Assembly (NCBI GenBank): GCA_042140185.1
Contig: CP159477.1
Span: forward strand, 2,728,001 to 2,792,000
DNA from: JANSXG01 sp024743075
GTDB taxonomy: Bacteria > Planctomycetota > Phycisphaerae > Phycisphaerales > UBA1924
Length of the DNA: 64,000 nt
Reading direction: 5' to 3'
Part shown: positions 1-10,390 of the stretch, piece by piece
Layout of the letters: every line of letters begins with the position of its first letter
Numbering within the stretch: position 1 is the first letter of the stretch
The notes under the pieces: generated by a model
Database searches by the model: none
What the model was told of the DNA's origin: nothing
What the model saw: the letters and a program-made list of their open reading frames with translations, nothing else
Program-made: the position numbers and the translations under genes

Positions 1-186
1 CAGCGGCACGAGGTTGCCGATGGTCAGGCTCGGGGCGGTCGGGTCGAGGCCGCAGTACAGCTTGCGTCGCGTGCGCAGGTGCTCCGTCAGGCCCGGCTCA
101 TCGGTGCACTGGTAGAGCTGACCGCGAAAGCGGAGATCGTCGAGAAACGCCTGAGAATCGAGGGATTGGGTCGCGTTCGCGCTCAT
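1..186 (-). CDS. tyrS: Tyrosyl-tRNA synthetase, N-terminal 62 codons only
   Basis: Cytoplasmic class I aminoacyl-tRNA synthetase that charges tRNA-Tyr. Only the N-terminus is present; the gene runs off the left edge. The translation starts MSANATQSLDSQAF and contains CGLDPTAPSLTIGNLVPL, which aligns with the Rossmann-fold start and HIGH region of TyrS. The position usually held by the first His of HIGH is Thr here (TIGN), while the Asn seen in some bacterial TyrS is kept. ATG at 186 was chosen because the family starts about here. No Shine-Dalgarno is visible, but TATCCT (plus 193-198) ends six bases before the ATG, so the mRNA may be leaderless. Identity is confident from the motif; the Thr change cannot be assessed without the rest of the gene. 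Confidence 0.85.
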   Translation of the reverse strand, partial: MSANATQSLDSQAFLDDLRFRGQLYQCTDEPGLTEHLRTRRKLYCGLDPTAPSLTIGNLVPL

Positions 187-192
187 ACCGGG

Positions 193-198
193 AGGATA
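193..198 (-). promoter_or_regulatory. Candidate -10 element of tyrS (leaderless)
   Basis: TATCCT on the minus strand ends six bases before the tyrS ATG, so a start site 6-8 bases downstream would fall on the start codon. No convincing -35 was found. One of nine such cases in the window. Confidence 0.4.
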
Positions 199-243
199 CC
201 AAAGCCGCCGCACGAGCCGGCCGGTGGCACCCGTCCGGGCCGA

Positions 244-1062
244 TCAGTCCTCGATGGGGACGGTCGAGACCTCGACCTCGCCCTGAAGCGGTGTCGGCTC
301 CGCACCCGCGTTCAGGCGCATCGCCAGTTCTTCGGCCTGGGTAAAGGTCATGGTGCCGGTTGTGAGCGAGCCCTTGCTGACCGGGCCGCTGACGCGCGGC
401 GCACAGATCACCCAGCCGTCGACGACCGCGGCGATGGCGGAGCCCTTGTTCCCGGAGGTCAAACGACGCAGCGCCTCGGTCCCGGGCCCGTTGAGAGCGA
501 AGTCCACCGTCGGGCGCGTGAACTTGTCGAAGTTCACCTCGGCGTTCGAGACCGCGAACCCCGGCGCGAAACCCGCACAGGCACGCTTCGAGCCGGTGTT
601 GTGCACCAGCAGGTAGTAGGTATTCATGTAGCGTGACACCACAAGGCCGCTGGAGCGCGACTCGTAGGGCGGCAGGTTGATTTTCGGCGAGGGAACGCTC
701 CGGCCGACCTCGCGGAAGGTGGTCGCGTCGACCATCGGGATCCAACGGAACTGGTCCGAGTCACTGGCCGGCTCGTCCACCGCGCTGCGGACCACGCCGA
801 TCAGCGGATCGGACGGGTCGACCGCGACAAAGAACTCGAGTTCCGCCGCCTCGGCGAGACCGCTGGCGGACTCGATCGGATCGCGGTTGTAGATCCGCTC
901 CACCTGGTCGATGCCGGCTTGAGCCGCGGCCTGCTCGGCCTGCGTCAGCCCGTCCCACGAGGAGCCGGAGGAATAGCCGCTCGAAGAGCAGCCGATGAGC
1001 CCGCCGGCAACGGCAAGGAGCGAAGCGGAAAGGTAAGCACGATAGCGAAGTGTCCTGGTCAT
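244..1062 (-). CDS. Exported lipoprotein with a SecD P1-head-like domain
   Basis: Predicted lipoprotein of about 272 residues. Starting at ATG 1062 gives MTRTLRYRAYLSASLLAVAGG followed by LIGC, a typical lipobox; a longer upstream start would bury this signal. After a Ser/Gly-rich linker, the C-terminal half contains GSAIAAVVDGWVICAPRV, then TMTFTQAEELAMRLNAGAEP. This pattern matches the head subdomain of the large periplasmic domain of SecD (a VLDG..V..AP segment followed by F...EA..LA..L.AGALP). No SecD membrane helices and no SecF partner are present, so it is not a translocase subunit in itself. It lies between metH and tyrS on the same strand, 58 bases from tyrS. Function unknown; family resemblance moderately sure. 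Confidence 0.6.
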   Translation of the reverse strand: MTRTLRYRAYLSASLLAVAGGLIGCSSSGYSSGSSWDGLTQAEQAAAQAGIDQVERIYNRDPIESASGLAEAAELEFFVAVDPSDPLIGVVRSAVDEPASDSDQFRWIPMVDATTFREVGRSVPSPKINLPPYESRSSGLVVSRYMNTYYLLVHNTGSKRACAGFAPGFAVSNAEVNFDKFTRPTVDFALNGPGTEALRRLTSGNKGSAIAAVVDGWVICAPRVSGPVSKGSLTTGTMTFTQAEELAMRLNAGAEPTPLQGEVEVSTVPIED

Positions 1063-1176
1063 ACCCGAAGGCTCACTTTCAACCCGCCCGGTGCGGAAGC
1101 GAAAGCGCGTCAAACCGGCACCGACCCTGCCGATTGTGACGGCTGGGCAAGGCCGTTTCGGTCGTGACCGCATTGC

Positions 1177-4100
1177 TCAAACGTTGAAGTACTTCGCCTC
1201 GGGATGATGGACCACGAACGCGCTGGTCGACTGCTCGGGGTCGATCTGCCAATTCTCGGTCAGTTCGCAGCCGATCCGGCCCGGCTCAAGCAGTCGCCAG
1301 AGGATCTCCTGGTCGCTCATGTCTGGGCAGGCCGGGTAGCCGGGCGAGTAGCGCGAGCCTCGGTACTTCTGTCGGAACAGGTCCTTGATCTTCGGTGAGT
1401 CCTCGTTGCCGATGCCCAGTTCGGTGCGCATCCGCTTGTGCCAGAGCTCGGCCAGCGCCTCGGCGGTCTCCACGCCCATGCCGTGCATGTAGAGGTACGC
1501 CGCGTAGTCGTTGGCCTCGAACAGTTTCTTGGCCTCTTCGCTGACACGCGGGCCCATCGTGACGCAGGTGAAGCCGATCACGTCCTTCTCGCCGGACTCG
1601 ACCGAACGGAAGAAGTCGCTGATGCAGAGCTGCTTCTTGCCGTCCTGTCGCGGGAAGGTGAACTTCTCGATCACCTTGTCGTGATCGTTCGGGTCGTAGA
1701 TCCGCAGATCATCGCCATCGGACTGGCAGGGCCAGTAGCCGTACACCAGCTTCGGCTCAAGGATCTTCTCGTCGCGCAGGCGCACCTTCAGGTCCTCGAA
1801 GATCGGGTAGACCTTGTCCTCAAGCATCGCTTGGTACTCGGCGTCGGACAGCGACCCCTTCTTGAACTGCCACTGGCCCCGGAACAGCGCAACGGGGTTG
1901 ATGAACGGGTAGATCTCGTCGAGATCCAGCCCCTCGATCACGCGGCTGCCGTAAAACGGAGCGGCTGGCACCTTCACATCACGCTCGACATCAGAACGCA
2001 GCTTCTCCGCCGTCGCGGCCCTGCCGTCCGATCCCTTGTTCGCGGCGAACTCGTCCTGCTGCTTTGCCTTTTCGGCGCGGATCGAGCGACGACTTCCTCC
2101 GCCTCGCCACGCTTCTTCAGCCGCTCGGCGACTTCCTCGTGAAGCACATCGGTCTTGCCGCCCACGATGTGGTCCATCGTGCGCAGCCCCGCGAACGCGT
2201 CGCGTCCATAGAACAGTTCGCCCTTGTACACACCCTTCAGATGCCCCTCGCAGTAGTGGCGCGTCAGCGCCGCTCCACCGAGGACAACGGGAACCTTGAT
2301 GTCCCGATCGTTCATTTCCTTGAGGTTCTCTTCCATGATCGTCACCGACTTGACCAACAGACCGGACAGCCCGATCGCGTCGGCCTTTGTCTCCAGCCAT
2401 TTGTCGATGATCGAGTTGATCGGCTGCTTGATGCCTATGTTGTAGACCGTGTAGCCGTTGTTGCTCAGGATGATGTCAACGAGGTTCTTACCGATGTCGT
2501 GCACATCGCCCTTGACCGTCGCCAGCACGATCTTGCCCTTCGTCTCGCCCTCGACCCGCTCCATGAGCGGCTCGAGCTGCGCGACCGCCTTCTTCATGAC
2601 CTCCGCGCTCTGCAGCACGAACGGCAACTGCATCTGGCCCGAGCCGAACAACTCGCCGACGGTCTTCATGCCGTCGAGCAGGTGATCGTTGATGATCTCC
2701 AGCGGCTGGTACCTTTCGAGTGCCTCGTCCAGGCACTCCTTCAGGCCCTCCTTCTCGCCGTCGATGATGTGCGCCCGCAGACGCTCCTCGACGGTCATGT
2801 CGGCCTTGCTCACCTTCGAGCCGCCGACATCGTCGACATCCTTGAACAGATCGATCAGCGCCTGCAGCGGGTCGTAGTCCTCGTCGGTCACACCTTCGGG
2901 CAGACCCGTGCCGCCGTTGGCCTCGCTGCGCCGGTCGTAGATCAGGTGCAGCGCGACATCCTTGTGCTCATCGTCGATCTTGTTGAGCGGGATGATCTTG
3001 CTCGAGTGCACGATCGCGCTCGTCATGCCGGCCTGTGTGAGTTCCGCCAGCAGCACCGAGTTCAGCACCGCTCGCGCCGCCGGCTTCAATCCGAAGCTCA
3101 CGTTGCTCAGCCCGCAGGTGAGTTGCACCTCCGGGAAGGCCTCGGCGATCCGCTTCGTGCCCTCGACGAGTTCGAGGGCCGATCGCCGGTCGTTGTCCAT
3201 GCCAGTGGAAATCGGCAGCACGAGCGGGTCGATGAAGATGTCTTCCACCAGCAGCCCGTGCCGGTCGCGTGCTCGTTCAATCGCGCGCTTGGCGATCTCG
3301 AACTTGCGATCGGCGGTACGAGCCATCGCCGCTTCCTTGTCCTCGTCGATCGTGCCGATGACCAGCGCCGCGCCGTAGGTCCGCGCGAGCTGGCAGATCT
3401 GGTCAAACTTCTCCTCGCCGTCTTCGAAGTTCGCGCTGTTGATCACGCACTTGCCCGCGGCGCGCTTCAGGCCCGCCTCGATCGTCTCCACCTGTGTCGA
3501 GTCGATCATCAGCGGCGCATCGACCTGGCGCACCGTCCGCTGAACGATCTCGCCCATGTCCTTCGCGTTGTCGCGACCTGCGTAGTCCACGTTCACATCG
3601 AGCACGTGCGAGCGCTCGCGCACCTGCTCGCGCACAGCGACATCATGCCGTCCCAGTCTTCCTCTTCCAGCAGCCGCTTGAACTTGCGCGAGCCCGACGC
3701 GTTCATCCGCTCGCCGACGATCAGGAACGACTGGTCCTGGCGCGAATCCACCGCGGAGTACAGCGAGGCGACCTGTGCCTTGCGGGGCTCCTTCTCGACC
3801 TCGGTGCGCTTCCGCCCGCCGACGCGTTCGGCCAGCGCCCTGATGTGGGCCGGCGTCGTGCCGCAGCAGCCGCCGACCATGGCGATGCCGCACTCTTTCA
3901 CATATTTCTCGATCGCTTCGACAAACGGCTCGGGCTTCAGCGGGTACTCCGTCCGGCCTTCCACCAGCACCGGCAGACCCGCGTTGGGCACGACCGTGAT
4001 GTGCCGATCCCAGTGCTTGGCGAGGTAGTGCAGGTGCTCGCTCATCTCGGCCGGCCCGGTCGCGCAGTTCAGTCCGAGCGACATGATCGGGAAGTCGCGC

Positions 4101-4791
4101 AGCGCCGCGACCGCCGCCTCGATCGACGAGCCCAGCAGCATCGTCCCCTGCTGCTCGATCGTGATGCTCACCATGATCGGAACCTCGGCCGCCGTCTTGC
4201 CGCGCTCGCGAAGCGCCGCCAGCACCGCGTTGATCGCGCACTTCACCTGCAGCAGGTCCTGGCAAGTCTCAATGAGCAGGGCATCCACGCCCCCGTCGAT
4301 CAGGCCCCGGGCCTGCTCGGTGTACGAATCCAGCATCGTGTCCCAGTCGGTGTTGCCCAGCGTCACCAGCTTCGTGCCGGGGCCCATCGAGCCCATGACG
4401 AACCGCGGCTTCTCTGGCGTCGAGTACCCGTCCGCCGCCTCGCGCCCGATCTCCGCCGCACGCTTGGACAACTCATAGCACTCGTCGGCGATGTCAAACT
4501 CGTTGAGCACGAGCTTCGCCGAGCCGAAACTGTCGGTCTCGATGCAGTCCGCCCCCGCCTCCAGAAACTCCTCGTGGATCTCCCTGATCACGTCCGGTCG
4601 CGTCTTCACGAGGATGTCCGTGCAGTTCTCGCAGCCGCAGTAGTCCTCCTCGATGCTGAGGTCGCGCTCGTAGATCGATGTACCCATCGCGCCGTCGAGC
4701 ACCAGAACCCGTTCATGCAGCGCCTTGCCGAGGGCCGAAGCTGCGGCGTAGTCGGAAATGTCGTAGCGGGGAGTCGTGTTCGTATCCACCA
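1177..4791 (-). CDS. metH: Cobalamin-dependent methionine synthase (two frameshifts)
   Basis: Cytoplasmic enzyme transferring the methyl group of 5-methyltetrahydrofolate to homocysteine through a cobalamin cofactor. All four modules are visible in order: homocysteine domain (LDGAMGTS near the start, Zn-binding GLNCATG and GGCCGTTPAH), pterin domain (GERMNASGSRKF, then LDVNVDYAGRD and MIDSTQ), cobalamin cap and domain (GDVHDIGKN with the axial His) and AdoMet reactivation domain (RGSRYSPGYPACPD). The total of about 1205 codons matches the family. The frame shifts near 3637 and near 2087; adding one G and one C respectively restores continuous, conserved sequence, so the gene is probably intact in the organism. 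GTG 4791 is preferred over ATG 4855 because the AT-rich stretch between holds a likely promoter and operator. It is divergent from the ABC transporter. Confidence 0.93.
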
Positions 4792-4831
4792 ATACACCTA
4801 TTATCAAGCAGGAATTATTGCCGTCGCATTC

Positions 4832-4860
4832 ATTGTATCCATTTATCCGGATCAATGGAT
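4832..4860 (-). promoter_or_regulatory. metH -10 element next to a 24-bp inverted repeat (operator candidate)
   Basis: The minus strand carries TACAAT (plus 4832-4837) about 40 bases upstream of the metH GTG. Overlapping its upstream edge, 4837-4860 is an inverted repeat of two 12-base arms (ATCCATTTATCC against GGATCAATGGAT) with one mismatched pair. A repeat placed between -10 and -35 is the usual site of a dimeric repressor. No clear -35 is seen. The region is AT-rich compared with its surroundings. No methionine riboswitch or B12 box was recognised here. Confidence 0.45.
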
Positions 4861-4917
4861 GAAAGCCGCCTCATGGGCGAAATTCTTCTCACCGGCTTCC
4901 GAACCAACCGCAGCCGG

Positions 4918-4923
4918 TAGAAT
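4918..4923 (+). promoter_or_regulatory. Weak candidate -10 for the ABC exporter genes
   Basis: TAGAAT lies 45 bases upstream of the GTG start of the ATP-binding gene; the -35 region (CTTCCG at 16 bases) is poor. GAGGA just before the GTG provides a ribosome binding site. Confidence 0.25.
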
Positions 4924-4968
4924 CGCCGCGATCCCCCATTCCCCAGTTTCACCCCCACGAGGACACCT

Positions 4969-5985
<1,017 letters not shown>

Positions 5986-5988
5986 GCC

Positions 5989-7428
5989 ATGTGGAAGATC
6001 TACGCCGCCGCCGTCCGCGAGTACAAGGTCACCGCCCTTACCCCGGCGTTCTTCATCGGTGCCGTCATCGTCCCGGCAGTCATCTGGGGCCTGATGTTCT
6101 TCGTCGGTGCGACGGGGCTGCTCGATTCCGAGAAGCCGCCGATGCAGGGCCGGATTGCCGTGGTGGACTCGACCCCCGGCCAGACGCTGACCGCCGACCT
6201 GAGCGATCTTTTCTCCCCGGAAGGTCGGGCCCGCGCGGCCGAAGCGCAGATGCAGGCGCTCCGCGACCAGATCAACCGCCTACCCCCCGAGATGCGTGAG
6301 CAGGCGATGAACGCCATCCCCATGGCCGAGGCGATGATCGGCGCCGACGACGACGGCACCGACGTCGACATCGTCCCGATCGACCCGAACGAGGCCGATC
6401 TCGAAGCGCTGCGCGAGCAGGTCCGCGCGGGAGACTACCTCGCGCTCGTCGTCGTCTCCGAGGAGTCCGTCCGCATCCCCGTTCCGACCGACGCCGAGGC
6501 TGGTCCGGCCACGCGTGATCCGAACAACCTCGGTCCGAGCCAGTACCGGATCGATCGCGCTCCCTCGCTTGACCCGGACTACCTCGGTGACATCCAGCGC
6601 GCGGTCCATCGCGTCATCCAGAACACGCGCTACGAGCAGGCCGGCATCGATCCGGCAACAGTGCTACTGATCGCCGAGAACTCGCCGCAGGCCATCACCA
6701 CGCTCGTCACGGAAGACGGAGACAAGGCCGGGCCCGATGCCGACCTCGTCCGCTTCCTGCCTTTCATCTTCATGATGCTGATCTACGCCTCGGTCCTCAC
6801 CGGCGGCAACTACCTGCTCATGGGAACGCTCGAAGAGAAGGGCTCGCGCGTCATGGAAGTCTTGCTCTCGGCGGTGTCGCCGACGCAGCTGCTCATCGGC
6901 AAGCTCATCGGTCAGGGTCTTGTCGGCCTGACCATCGTCGGCATCTACGGCGCAGTCGGCATCGCCGCCGCAGACCGCTTTAACTACCTCGCGGTGCTCC
7001 CATCAGGTGTCCAGATCGTCTGGATGGCGCTGTACTTCTTCATGGCGTACTTCTTCCTCGGCGCCATGATGGTCGCCGTCGGCGCCGCCGTCACCGAACT
7101 CCGCGAGGCCCAGGCCCTCTACGCCCCGATCACCTTCAGCCTGATCATCCCGTTCGTGCTGATGTTTTCGATCATGGACAACCCCGGCGGCGTGGTCGCC
7201 CGGATCTTCAGTTTCTTCCCGCCCACCACGCCCTTTGTGATGGTGATGCGACTCAGCCAGCCGTCGCACAGCGTTCCGCTCTGGGAGATCGGAGTCTCGT
7301 TGCTTGTCGGCTTCGCCGGCGTTGCGGTCATGGTCTGGATCGCCGCCAAGATTTTCCGCATCGGCGTGCTCCGATACGGCAAACCACCGACGCTGGTCGG
7401 ACTGCTCAAGTGGGTCCGAGAAGCCTGA
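5989..7428 (+). CDS. ABC-2 type permease (NatB-like)
   Basis: Inner-membrane partner of the preceding ATPase, 479 residues. There is one N-terminal membrane segment (about residues 20-45), then a large hydrophilic extracytoplasmic domain of roughly 200 residues. A cluster of five membrane segments follows in the second half, including FLPFIFMMLIYASVLTGGNYLL and TFSLIIPFVLMFSIMD. The segment GTLEEKGSRVMEVLLSAVSPTQLLIGKL between the first C-terminal helices is the conserved coupling motif of NatB/ABC2_membrane_3 permeases. The start codon lies three bases after the stop of the ATPase gene. Substrate unknown. Confidence 0.88.
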   Translation: MWKIYAAAVREYKVTALTPAFFIGAVIVPAVIWGLMFFVGATGLLDSEKPPMQGRIAVVDSTPGQTLTADLSDLFSPEGRARAAEAQMQALRDQINRLPPEMREQAMNAIPMAEAMIGADDDGTDVDIVPIDPNEADLEALREQVRAGDYLALVVVSEESVRIPVPTDAEAGPATRDPNNLGPSQYRIDRAPSLDPDYLGDIQRAVHRVIQNTRYEQAGIDPATVLLIAENSPQAITTLVTEDGDKAGPDADLVRFLPFIFMMLIYASVLTGGNYLLMGTLEEKGSRVMEVLLSAVSPTQLLIGKLIGQGLVGLTIVGIYGAVGIAAADRFNYLAVLPSGVQIVWMALYFFMAYFFLGAMMVAVGAAVTELREAQALYAPITFSLIIPFVLMFSIMDNPGGVVARIFSFFPPTTPFVMVMRLSQPSHSVPLWEIGVSLLVGFAGVAVMVWIAAKIFRIGVLRYGKPPTLVGLLKWVREA

Positions 7429-7536
7429 CCGAACCGATCGTCATGACAGGCGTATGTGTTTTTCACGCGTGGTCTCGACCGGGCTGGCGCTCGGTACCGT
7501 GATCGCCGATCCGACCCGTCACGGAGGGCGCACCGA

Positions 7537-8430
7537 GTGGAGTGGTGGCAGGCGATCATCCTGGGGCTCGTTGAGGGGATCACCGAATACCTGCCGGTGT
7601 CGTCGACCGGGCACCTGATCATCACGACCGAACTGATGCGATTCGACGAGGCTGTCCGGCCGCACGTCGACGCGTTCAACATCGTCATCCAGGGCGGTGC
7701 GATCCTGGCCGTCGCCGGGCTCTACTTCCCGCGCATCGTCCAGATGCTCAAGGGCTTCGTCGGCAAGGACGACGCCGGCAGGCGCCTGCTCATCAACCTA
7801 TTTGTCGCGTTCCTGCCCGCGGCGGTGTTCGGTGTGCTGCTCGACAGCACGATCCAGAAGTACCTCTTCTCAACCTGGCCGGTCCTCGCAGCCCTCTTCG
7901 CCGGCGGGATCTGGATGATCTGGCTCGACCGCTGGCGAGGCCGACACCTCATCGAAGAGAAAGCCGAGGGCGTCCCCGAGGAGCAATCCCGCTTCTGCAT
8001 GGACGTCGACGACCTCACCTGGAAGCACGCGCTGACCATCGGCTTCCTGCAGTGCGTCGCCATGTGGCCCGGCACCTCGCGCTCGATGATGACCATCGCC
8101 GGAGGCACCCTCATCGGCCTCAAGCCCCGAGCTGCGGCGGAGTTCAGCTTCCTGCTCGGCCTGCCCACCCTCGGCGGCGCGTGCGTCTACAAGCTCGGCA
8201 GGAACCTTCAGGAATCCGCTGAACGCGGCGAGCCCAACATGTTCGAGGCGCTCGGCACGCTCCCCCTGGTGCTCGGGCTCGTCGTCGCCACGTTCTCCGC
8301 AGCGGTGGCGATCAAGTGGCTGGTGGCGTTCCTCACGAAACACGGCTTGAGCGCGTTCGGCTGGTACCGCATCGCGCTGTGCATCGTGCTTGGTTCGCTG
8401 GTCGCTGCGGGGCTCGTCCAAGTCGGCTGA
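7537..8430 (+). CDS. uppP: Undecaprenyl-diphosphatase
   Basis: Integral membrane phosphatase of the BacA/UppP family, recycling undecaprenyl diphosphate to the monophosphate carrier lipid used in peptidoglycan and O-antigen synthesis. At 297 residues it has the usual length. The N-terminus VEWWQAIILGLVEGITEYLP followed by VSSTGHL is the family's first signature, with catalytic Glu and the S-S-T-G-H loop. The second, PGTSRSMMT, lies near residue 190. GTG 7537 was chosen because it gives the standard N-terminus and is preceded by CGGAGG; an upstream ATG would add 27 unrelated residues. It converges on the alcohol dehydrogenase gene ten bases downstream. Confidence 0.95.
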   Translation: MEWWQAIILGLVEGITEYLPVSSTGHLIITTELMRFDEAVRPHVDAFNIVIQGGAILAVAGLYFPRIVQMLKGFVGKDDAGRRLLINLFVAFLPAAVFGVLLDSTIQKYLFSTWPVLAALFAGGIWMIWLDRWRGRHLIEEKAEGVPEEQSRFCMDVDDLTWKHALTIGFLQCVAMWPGTSRSMMTIAGGTLIGLKPRAAAEFSFLLGLPTLGGACVYKLGRNLQESAERGEPNMFEALGTLPLVLGLVVATFSAAVAIKWLVAFLTKHGLSAFGWYRIALCIVLGSLVAAGLVQVG

Positions 8431-8439
8431 CCGACCGAA

Positions 8440-9462
8440 TCAGAAGTCGATCAGCACCTTGATCTGCTCGGCGCTCGAAGCCGCCTCGATCGCCTTCGCG
8501 CCGTTCTCGAACGCGAACCGGGAGGTGATCAGGCTGGCCACATCGACCCGGCGCTGCTCCAGCGCCCGCACCGCCCCGCTGATCGAACCGCAGCGCGAAC
8601 CGATCAGTTCGATCTCGTTCACGACCAGCGGCGAGAGATCGACCGGATCGTCGACGCGAGGCGCGAACGTGCTCTTGAGCAGGATCGTGCCGCGCAGGCG
8701 CACGAGCTGCATCGCCGTACGCAGGCCGTCGGGCGAGCCCGTGCAATCCACCACGACGTCCTGGTCCGCGCGGCGCCCGATGTCACGAAGCAGCCGATGC
8801 TTGATGCCCCACTTCTCGCACATCGCGATCTTCTTCTCATGCTTGCCGATCAGACGCACACTGGCGTTCAGCTGGCTCATGACCTGCACGCACAGCAGAC
8901 CCAGCCGCCCGTCGCCCAGCACCGTGATGTACGGTTTGCCCTCGAAGTGCAACTGGTGCGCCGCGTGCATCGCCGCCGCCAGCGGCTCGGCAAACACCGC
9001 GTGATCGTCGTCCACACCCTCCGGCACGGCGACGAGATTAACGATCGGCAAGCAGAATCGGTCGGCGAAGCAGCCGTCGCGCCCGGCGATGCCCAGCACC
9101 GTCCGATCCCGACAGTGATTGCTCAGGCCGTTGCGACACATGTCGCACTCGCCGCAGACGGCGTTGATCGAGCCAACGACCCGCTTACCCTTCAGGCGCT
9201 TGACGAGTTCCTGCTGCGCCGGAGTGGCGGGGTTGAACTCCTCGACCACGCCGACAAACTCGTGCCCCAGAGTGATCGGCTGAGCATCCCGATCTGCGTT
9301 CATGTAGCCGCGGACGATCTCGAGATCCGTCGAGCACACGCCGGCACGCAACGGACGGATCAGCGCCTCGCCCGGACGCGGCGACGGCGCCGGTGCGTCC
9401 GAGAACATACGCAGCGACGGGGCATCGCCCGAAGCCGATCCTGTGTAGCGCAGCGCTCGCAT
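8440..9462 (-). CDS. Zinc-dependent medium-chain alcohol dehydrogenase-like protein
   Basis: MDR-superfamily NAD(P)-dependent oxidoreductase of 340 residues. The catalytic zinc site is recognisable: Cys in AGVCSTDLEI near residue 43 and GHEFVG near 70. A structural zinc-like Cys set follows (CGECDMCRNGLSNHC). The cofactor fold has the Gly-rich turn LGDGRLGLL, which departs slightly from GxGxxG. The combination resembles glucose/threonine/sorbitol dehydrogenase relatives more than ethanol dehydrogenases, but the substrate cannot be read from the sequence. It lies just upstream of the convergent uppP and 15 bases after the HEAT lipoprotein gene on the same strand, so the two may share a transcript. 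Confidence 0.85.
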   Translation of the reverse strand: MRALRYTGSASGDAPSLRMFSDAPAPSPRPGEALIRPLRAGVCSTDLEIVRGYMNADRDAQPITLGHEFVGVVEEFNPATPAQQELVKRLKGKRVVGSINAVCGECDMCRNGLSNHCRDRTVLGIAGRDGCFADRFCLPIVNLVAVPEGVDDDHAVFAEPLAAAMHAAHQLHFEGKPYITVLGDGRLGLLCVQVMSQLNASVRLIGKHEKKIAMCEKWGIKHRLLRDIGRRADQDVVVDCTGSPDGLRTAMQLVRLRGTILLKSTFAPRVDDPVDLSPLVVNEIELIGSRCGSISGAVRALEQRRVDVASLITSRFAFENGAKAIEAASSAEQIKVLIDF

Positions 9463-9477
9463 GCCCTTATGTCGGCA

Positions 9478-10329
9478 TTATCCGCCCGAGCCGTCAGAAG
9501 CGTCCTCGCGCTCCCGACGCAACTCCTCAACGGTCATGCCGACTGGCGCGGCTGAGATCTCGTTCGGAATATCAAGGAACGGGTTAAACCACTCAAACCA
9601 CTTCCGATCCCGCGAGTACGCCGGGTAGGTGTACGTCTGTCGCCCGGCGAACGGCTCCGCGTTCCCCCGGACGAACTCCACCCACGGTCGCGGCTCGTAG
9701 CCAAAGTCCTCGCCGGTGAGGGTGTTCAGCGAATCCCGCGCGGCAGCATTCACGGTCAGATCCGGATCGTCGAGCGCGAGGATCAGCGCATCGAGCACGC
9801 GCTGTTCCGCGTACTGCCCGAGCGCCGTCGCCGCCGCTGCACGCACCGGCACTTCGTCTTCGTTCGCCCCGCTGACCTTGGTCATGAGCGAGGCCACGAC
9901 CGACGGGTTGTGCAGGCGTTGGAGCGAGCGAGCGGCTTCCCAGCGCACCAACCGGTCCGGATCGTCGAGCAACTCGGCGATGCGCGCGGCGTCGTCCGGC
10001 GACCCGTGCAGCCCGATCGCTCGCACCGCCGCGGTCCTTACCGCGCCGTCCTCATCGTCGAGGCCCAGACGGTACAGACGCACATACACATCCGCCCCGC
10101 CCCACGGTGCGTTGGCGAGCAGAAGGATGCCGAGCTGCCGGTCGTCCGCGCTGTACTCGTTGGTGGCCATCGCCGCGGCCTCGGTCGGTGAGGGTGGCGC
10201 GAAAACGGAAAATATGCTCTCCGCCTCCGATGTGTTAGCACCGGCCAGGGGCAGGTCGTCGGCGCAACCCGAGGCAAACCCGAAAGCGCAGGCGCCCGCG
10301 ACGACATAGATCATCCGGAGTCGGACCAT
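9478..10329 (-). CDS. HEAT-repeat lipoprotein
   Basis: Predicted exported lipoprotein, 283 residues. ATG 10329 gives MVRLRMIYVVAGACAFGF with an ASGC lipobox, so this start was chosen over longer ones. The middle (about residues 70-200) consists of several helical repeats with the HEAT/PBS-lyase pattern (DEDGAVRTAAVRAIG, DDPDRLVRWEAARSL, DDPDLTVNAAARDSL), a fold used for protein-protein contacts. The C-terminus contains RPWVEFVRGN and an aromatic patch WFEWFNPF, also seen in planctomycete HEAT proteins. TATTCT on the minus strand ends six bases before the ATG and no Shine-Dalgarno is present, so the mRNA may be leaderless. Function unknown. Confidence 0.7.
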   Translation of the reverse strand: MVRLRMIYVVAGACAFGFASGCADDLPLAGANTSEAESIFSVFAPPSPTEAAAMATNEYSADDRQLGILLLANAPWGGADVYVRLYRLGLDDEDGAVRTAAVRAIGLHGSPDDAARIAELLDDPDRLVRWEAARSLQRLHNPSVVASLMTKVSGANEDEVPVRAAAATALGQYAEQRVLDALILALDDPDLTVNAAARDSLNTLTGEDFGYEPRPWVEFVRGNAEPFAGRQTYTYPAYSRDRKWFEWFNPFLDIPNEISAAPVGMTVEELRREREDASDGSGG

Positions 10330-10335
10330 GCGCGT

Positions 10336-10341
10336 AGAATA
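10336..10341 (-). promoter_or_regulatory. Candidate -10 of the HEAT lipoprotein gene (leaderless)
   Basis: TATTCT on the minus strand ends six bases before ATG 10329, a spacing that would place the transcript start on the start codon. Confidence 0.4.
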
Positions 10342-10378
10342 GCGGATCGCCACCCGAAGCCGCCAGCGCCTTGGCTGG

Positions 10379-10384
10379 TACCCT
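10379..10384 (+). promoter_or_regulatory. Candidate -10 of the 10391 lipoprotein gene (leaderless)
   Basis: TACCCT ends six bases before ATG 10391. It forms a divergent promoter pair with the minus-strand element 38 bases away. Confidence 0.4.
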
Positions 10385-10390
10385 CTTGGC

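Noticed and set aside
2064..4028. A 654-codon open frame on the plus strand through metH
   Set aside because: It is antisense to conserved metH modules, and its Arg/Leu/Val-rich translation shows no domain; such frames are common in high-GC DNA.
4792..4855. ATG 4855 as the start of metH
   Set aside because: It would place the start upstream of the likely -10 element and operator, in AT-rich DNA; GTG 4791 gives a family-like N-terminus.
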